From an uncultured Steroidobacter sp. (GTDB lineage: Bacteria > Pseudomonadota > Gammaproteobacteria > Steroidobacterales > Steroidobacteraceae), in contig NZ_CALFXI010000019.1 of NCBI RefSeq assembly GCF_937958065.1, forward strand, positions 31,152 to 95,151: a DNA stretch of 64,000 nucleotides, in the 5' to 3' direction. The stretch's first letter is position 1. Each line of letters begins with the position of its first letter. The notes beneath the pieces are model-generated. The model did no database searches. It saw only the letters and a list, made by a program, of their open reading frames with translations, and had not been told where the DNA came from. Below, one piece after another: positions 60,731-64,000 of the stretch. The position numbers were made by a program, and so were the translations under genes.

Positions 60731-61935
60731 TACAGCTTGCCTGGCACGTCAGCGGCGCAGACCGGGCCCTTGGCGCCACGCAGGCAGACGTCGAAACGGA
60801 AACCCTCCGCATCCGGACCAGGATCGACGATGGCGATACTCGCGTTGCTCTGCTGAGCGGGCGCGAGCATCCGATTCGGGGCGGTGGTGGGATCCAGATA
60901 TTCCGACGGGTCGAACTCGCGGGCGCGCACCTGATCGCCCCAGCGGTCCTCGAGCACCAGCTTCAGCAAGGGGTAGGGCTGCGGAAAGTCGGCGAGATTC
61001 TTGACGCTGGCGCGCACCTTGAGGGTTCCAGGCGCGGACGGGTCGGCAATCACGCCCCATTGACGCACCTCATAGGCATGCAGGTTCCAATCGGGCCGCA
61101 GGGTCAGGCCGAGCGCGCCGTAAATACTCTGCAAGGGCGCGCCGATTTGCGGATGACGTGCCAAAGTCGCGCGATAGTGATGTACGACTTGCACGAGCAA
61201 TAACAGAACCAGCGGCACGGCCAGGATGGCCCAGAACGGCGACGGCGTTTCGCCGCGTGGCTGCTGTGTCGGAAAATCGAAGTCGACCGGCGCTGACGTT
61301 TCGTCAACTGTGATTGCACGCGGATTGCGACGGGTGCGCGTGCCGGCTGGCGGACGCACACGAGTGCTCGTGAAATTCGTCTGAGGCTGAGGCTCGCGCC
61401 TCGCCCATCGGCCAGATTCCGCAGCAGTCCGCTCGGCTTCGATCTCGGCCGCCGCGGCCTCCAAGGCGGCATCCTCCGCCGCGACACTGGAATATTCCTC
61501 CCGCATGTCGATGACTTCGGGTTCGGTGTCGCTGGCATGATGGACGTCGCCGTCGATGGTGGCATCGTCCTGATCGATCTCCACCCATTCCTCGATGACT
61601 TCCTCGCGAACCTGCGGGTGGCCCTGGCCGCTCTCGTCGATGGCCTCGTACACGCCGCTGATCTCGATATGGCGGCCTTCGAGCGTGATGTCCTCGTGCT
61701 CGATCGGCTCCTCGACTTCGATCTGTCCGGGCGGTGGTGGTGGCTGCGGAATGGCGCGTGGCGGCCGCATGAACTGGCCGCTTTCGATGGCGCCGTCATC
61801 GGTTTCTTCGATCAGCCGCTCGAGCGCGTCGAACTGCGTCTGACAGCGGCCACAGCGCACTTGACCGTGCGCGACGCGGAGGATCTCGCTCGTGACGCGA
61901 AATGTCGTCTGGCAGCTGGGACACTGAGTCAGCAT
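60730..61935 (-). CDS. Zinc-ribbon and DUF3426 membrane protein
   Basis: 401 residues from the ATG at 61935. The N-terminal MJ0042-type zinc ribbon has C5, C8, C28 and C31 (TQCPSCQTTFRV, VRCGRCQTQF). A long acidic, low-complexity middle follows, then a transmembrane helix near residue 250 (FWAILAVPLVLLLLVQVV) and the DUF3426 domain (NLHAYEVRQWGVIADPSAPGTLKVRASVKNLADFPQPYPLLKLVLEDRWGD). It is probably membrane-bound with the DUF3426 part in the periplasm. The family lies next to prmA in many proteobacteria; function unknown. Confidence 0.9.
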   Translation of the reverse strand: MLTQCPSCQTTFRVTSEILRVAHGQVRCGRCQTQFDALERLIEETDDGAIESGQFMRPPRAIPQPPPPPGQIEVEEPIEHEDITLEGRHIEISGVYEAIDESGQGHPQVREEVIEEWVEIDQDDATIDGDVHHASDTEPEVIDMREEYSSVAAEDAALEAAAAEIEAERTAAESGRWARREPQPQTNFTSTRVRPPAGTRTRRNPRAITVDETSAPVDFDFPTQQPRGETPSPFWAILAVPLVLLLLVQVVHHYRATLARHPQIGAPLQSIYGALGLTLRPDWNLHAYEVRQWGVIADPSAPGTLKVRASVKNLADFPQPYPLLKLVLEDRWGDQVRAREFDPSEYLDPTTAPNRMLAPAQQSNASIAIVDPGPDAEGFRFDVCLRGAKGPVCAADVPGKL

Positions 61936-61945
61936 GCTCGGATCA

Positions 61946-62884
61946 TCACGAAATCTGCGGCGGTGGAGTCGGGCGGCGCACGCCGTCGAGGCGCACCCAG
62001 TCGTCTCGGACGACGACCGGGGCGATATCAAACCACGGCGCATAGGTGCTTGCCACCGCTTCAGCCTGATTCCGCAGAATTCCCGACATCACCAGCCGGC
62101 CCCCGGCGCGGACCCGGGCCGCGAACACAGCGGCGAGGCTTTCCAGTGGCCCGGCCAGAATATTGGCGAGCAGAATGTCGGCGGGCACCTCCGCCGATTC
62201 GGCCTTGCTGTCCACCAGGCGCGCGCTGATGAGTGGCGCGACGCCGTTGCGTTCAGCATTGTCGTGGGTCGCCAGCAGTGCCTGCGGATCGATGTCGATC
62301 GCAAGTACCTCGGCCGCGCCGAGCTTGGCCGCGGCGATCGCGAGAATTCCCGAGCCGCAGCCGAAATCGATGACTCGCGCGCCGGCGACTTCGGCGGAAT
62401 CCAGCCATTCGAGGCACAGCGCCGTGGTGGGATGCGTGCCGGTGCCGAACGCGAGGCCCGGATCCAGTTCGATCAGTACGGGCGAGGCGCTGGTGCGCAG
62501 TTGTTCTGCGTCGGGCTGCTGGCCGCCCGGGCAGATCCACAGCCGCTGGCCGAAACGCATGGGCTTGAAATCCTTCAGCCACTCGCGCTCCCAGGCGCGA
62601 TCCGCCAGGGTTTCGAAAGCGATACGAGCGAGTGGCTCGCGCAGCGCGCCGCTCAGCTCGCCATCCAGAATCCGCAATATCTCGTCGCGATCCGCGTCGC
62701 CTTCGAACAATGCCTTGACGCGGACGCGGGGCCACAGGGGCGTCGTTCCGGGCAGCGGTTCGAGCACGGGATCATCACCCTCGTCTTCGAGGGTGATGGA
62801 GGAAGCGCCGGCCGCCAGCAGCGCATCCTCGTACGGCGCAGGGTCGGCTGCGCCGATCGGAAGGATGAGCTGCAGAAAGGGCAT
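61946..62884 (-). CDS. prmA: Ribosomal protein L11 methyltransferase
   Basis: 312 residues. It trimethylates L11 using S-adenosylmethionine. The methyltransferase loop is VIDFGCGSGILAIAAAKLGAAEVLAIDID, preceded by LDPGLAFGTGTHPTT, the PrmA signature, and followed by ADILLANILAGPLE. It starts 6 bp after accC and is 10 bp before the zinc-ribbon gene, so one transcript likely covers accC to purD. Confidence 0.96.
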   Translation of the reverse strand: MPFLQLILPIGAADPAPYEDALLAAGASSITLEDEGDDPVLEPLPGTTPLWPRVRVKALFEGDADRDEILRILDGELSGALREPLARIAFETLADRAWEREWLKDFKPMRFGQRLWICPGGQQPDAEQLRTSASPVLIELDPGLAFGTGTHPTTALCLEWLDSAEVAGARVIDFGCGSGILAIAAAKLGAAEVLAIDIDPQALLATHDNAERNGVAPLISARLVDSKAESAEVPADILLANILAGPLESLAAVFAARVRAGGRLVMSGILRNQAEAVASTYAPWFDIAPVVVRDDWVRLDGVRRPTPPPQIS

Positions 62885-62890
62885 GGCCGA

Positions 62891-64000
62891 TTATTTGATT
62901 CCGAGACGACGCTCCAGGTAGTGAATGTCCAATCCGCCGGCCTTGAAGGCGGCGTGATTGAAGATTTCCTGGTGCAGCGGGATGTTGGTCTTGATGCCTT
63001 CGATGACCATTTCCGAGAGCGCGTTCTTCATGCGGGCGATCGCGGTGTCGCGATCCTCGCCGTACGCGATCACCTTGCCGATCATCGAATCGTAGTACGG
63101 CGGCACGGTGTAACCACTGTACAGATGGCTGTCGACGCGGATGCCCGGGCCGCCCGGTGCGTGGAACAACTTCACGGGACCCGGCGACGGAATGAAGCCC
63201 TTCGGATCTTCGGCGTTGATACGGCACTCGATGGCGTGGCCGCGAATCTGGATATCGTTCTGCGTCCACGGCAGTCGCTCGCCCGAGGCGACGCGCAGCT
63301 GCGCTTTCACGATGTCGATGCCGGTGATCTGTTCGGTCACCGGATGCTCGACCTGCACGCGCGTGTTCATTTCGATGAAATAGAACTCGCCGTCCTGGTA
63401 GAGGAACTCCAGCGTGCCGGCGCCGCGATAACCGACTTCGCGACAGGCGGCGACGCAGCGATCGCCGATCGCCTTGCGCTGTTTCGGCGTGATGCCGGGC
63501 GCGGGCGCTTCTTCGATCACTTTCTGGTGACGACGTTGCAGCGAGCAGTCGCGTTCGCCCAGATGCACCACGTTGCCGTAATTGTCGGCGAGCACCTGGA
63601 TCTCGATGTGACGCGGCTTCTCGAGGAACTTCTCCATGTAGACCTCGGCGTTGCCGAACGCGGCCAACGCTTCGGCCTGGGTCACGTTGATGGCGTTGAT
63701 CAACGTTGCATCGCTGTGCACGACGCGCATGCCGCGGCCGCCGCCGCCGCCGGAAGCCTTGATGATGACCGGATAGCCGAGCTCGCGCGCGATCCGGAAG
63801 TTCTCATCGGGATCGCTGCCGAGCGGGCCGCCCGAGCCGGGTACACAGGGCACGCCGGCCGCTTTCATCACGCGGATGGCCGACACTTTGTCGCCCATCA
63901 TGCGAATCACTTCGGGCTTCGGGCCGACGAAAATGAAACCGCTCTTCTCCACGCGCTCGGCGAAGTCCGCGTTCTCGGACAGGAAGCCGTAGCCGGGATG
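62891..64000 (-). CDS. accC: Biotin carboxylase subunit of acetyl-CoA carboxylase (5' end outside window)
   Basis: The frame is open to the window edge, giving the last 370 residues or so; about 75 N-terminal residues are missing (the visible part begins HPGYGFLSENADF). ATP-grasp motifs are present: KASGGGGGRGMRVV, HIEIQVLADNYGNVVHLGERDCS, EMNTRVQVEHPVTE and the C-terminal biotin carboxylase domain with RINAEDP. It carboxylates biotin on AccB in fatty acid synthesis; accB is expected just upstream. Confidence 0.96.
   Translation of the reverse strand, partial: HPGYGFLSENADFAERVEKSGFIFVGPKPEVIRMMGDKVSAIRVMKAAGVPCVPGSGGPLGSDPDENFRIARELGYPVIIKASGGGGGRGMRVVHSDATLINAINVTQAEALAAFGNAEVYMEKFLEKPRHIEIQVLADNYGNVVHLGERDCSLQRRHQKVIEEAPAPGITPKQRKAIGDRCVAACREVGYRGAGTLEFLYQDGEFYFIEMNTRVQVEHPVTEQITGIDIVKAQLRVASGERLPWTQNDIQIRGHAIECRINAEDPKGFIPSPGPVKLFHAPGGPGIRVDSHLYSGYTVPPYYDSMIGKVIAYGEDRDTAIARMKNALSEMVIEGIKTNIPLHQEIFNHAAFKAGGLDIHYLERRLGIK

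Noticed and set aside
1..64000. CRISPR arrays, tRNA/rRNA genes, insertion sequences or prophage
   Set aside because: Read for these on both strands; no regular repeat-spacer units, transposase or integrase genes, or cloverleaf-like sequences were recognised. A dedicated tRNA scan would settle the last point.

Overview
The window is a 64 kb stretch of a high-GC gammaproteobacterial chromosome. The conserved blocks are gammaproteobacterial: accC-prmA-(zinc ribbon)-dusB-fis-purH-purD, rhlB next to trxA-rho, and ttcA, plsB and pldA. A class III PHA synthase, several TonB-dependent receptors and TPR-sulfotransferases fit the Steroidobacteraceae/Nevskiales-Xanthomonadales side of the class. This placement is inferred from gene content only. 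I saw no rRNA, tRNA, CRISPR array, insertion sequence or prophage.

Region 1 (1-5.3 kb) holds the 3' end of one TonB-dependent receptor, a perfect terminator, an 885-bp leader with four perfect inverted repeats (one a textbook CRP half-site pair), and a complete second receptor. Region 2 (5.3-12.7 kb) is the most unusual part: a compact, mixed-strand cluster of 2-oxoglutarate/Fe(II) oxygenases and PAPS-dependent sulfotransferases. It contains a TPR-sulfotransferase, a prolyl-4-hydroxylase-type oxygenase, a TPR-aspartyl hydroxylase with the same layout as animal AspH, a protein that fuses an aspartyl-hydroxylase domain to a sulfotransferase, a small secreted protein, and a translationally coupled hydroxylase/sulfotransferase pair on the other strand. 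The logic 'install an OH, then sulfate' is my inference. Substrate and product are unknown.

Region 3 (12.7-20.3 kb) has two secreted proteins and a carbon-storage block: glgC and glgA for glycogen, then phaR, phaE and phaC for polyhydroxyalkanoate. A candidate PhaR operator lies in the phaR/phaE gap and a 15-codon mini-ORF joins phaE to phaC. Region 4 (20.3-33.9 kb) carries cysK, an RND efflux pair, a hairpin-rich gap that may encode a minus-strand RNA, an M32 carboxypeptidase, ttcA, a small hydrolase, a lipoprotein, plsB, pldA and a DUF1444 protein. Region 5 (33.9-39.9 kb, mostly minus strand) is a GtrB/GtrA/PMT glycosylation operon followed by arfB, an MscS channel, two small housekeeping proteins and a HAD nucleotidase.

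Region 6 (39.9-45.9 kb) is RNA metabolism (rhlB, trxA, rho; RhlB and Rho carry low-complexity Gly/Arg/Asn tails) plus an EAL-CBS-GGDEF protein. Region 7 (45.9-56.3 kb) is a loose set: a YhcG-type nuclease, an M20 peptidase divergent from a metallo-beta-lactamase-fold protein, a secreted beta-helix repeat protein, DUF2721, a CheD-like protein lacking the catalytic Cys, a DctA symporter, a GNAT acetyltransferase, a kinase-TM-Calx-beta receptor and a small protein. Region 8 (56.3-64 kb, minus strand) is the accC...purD housekeeping block, with accC cut by the window edge.
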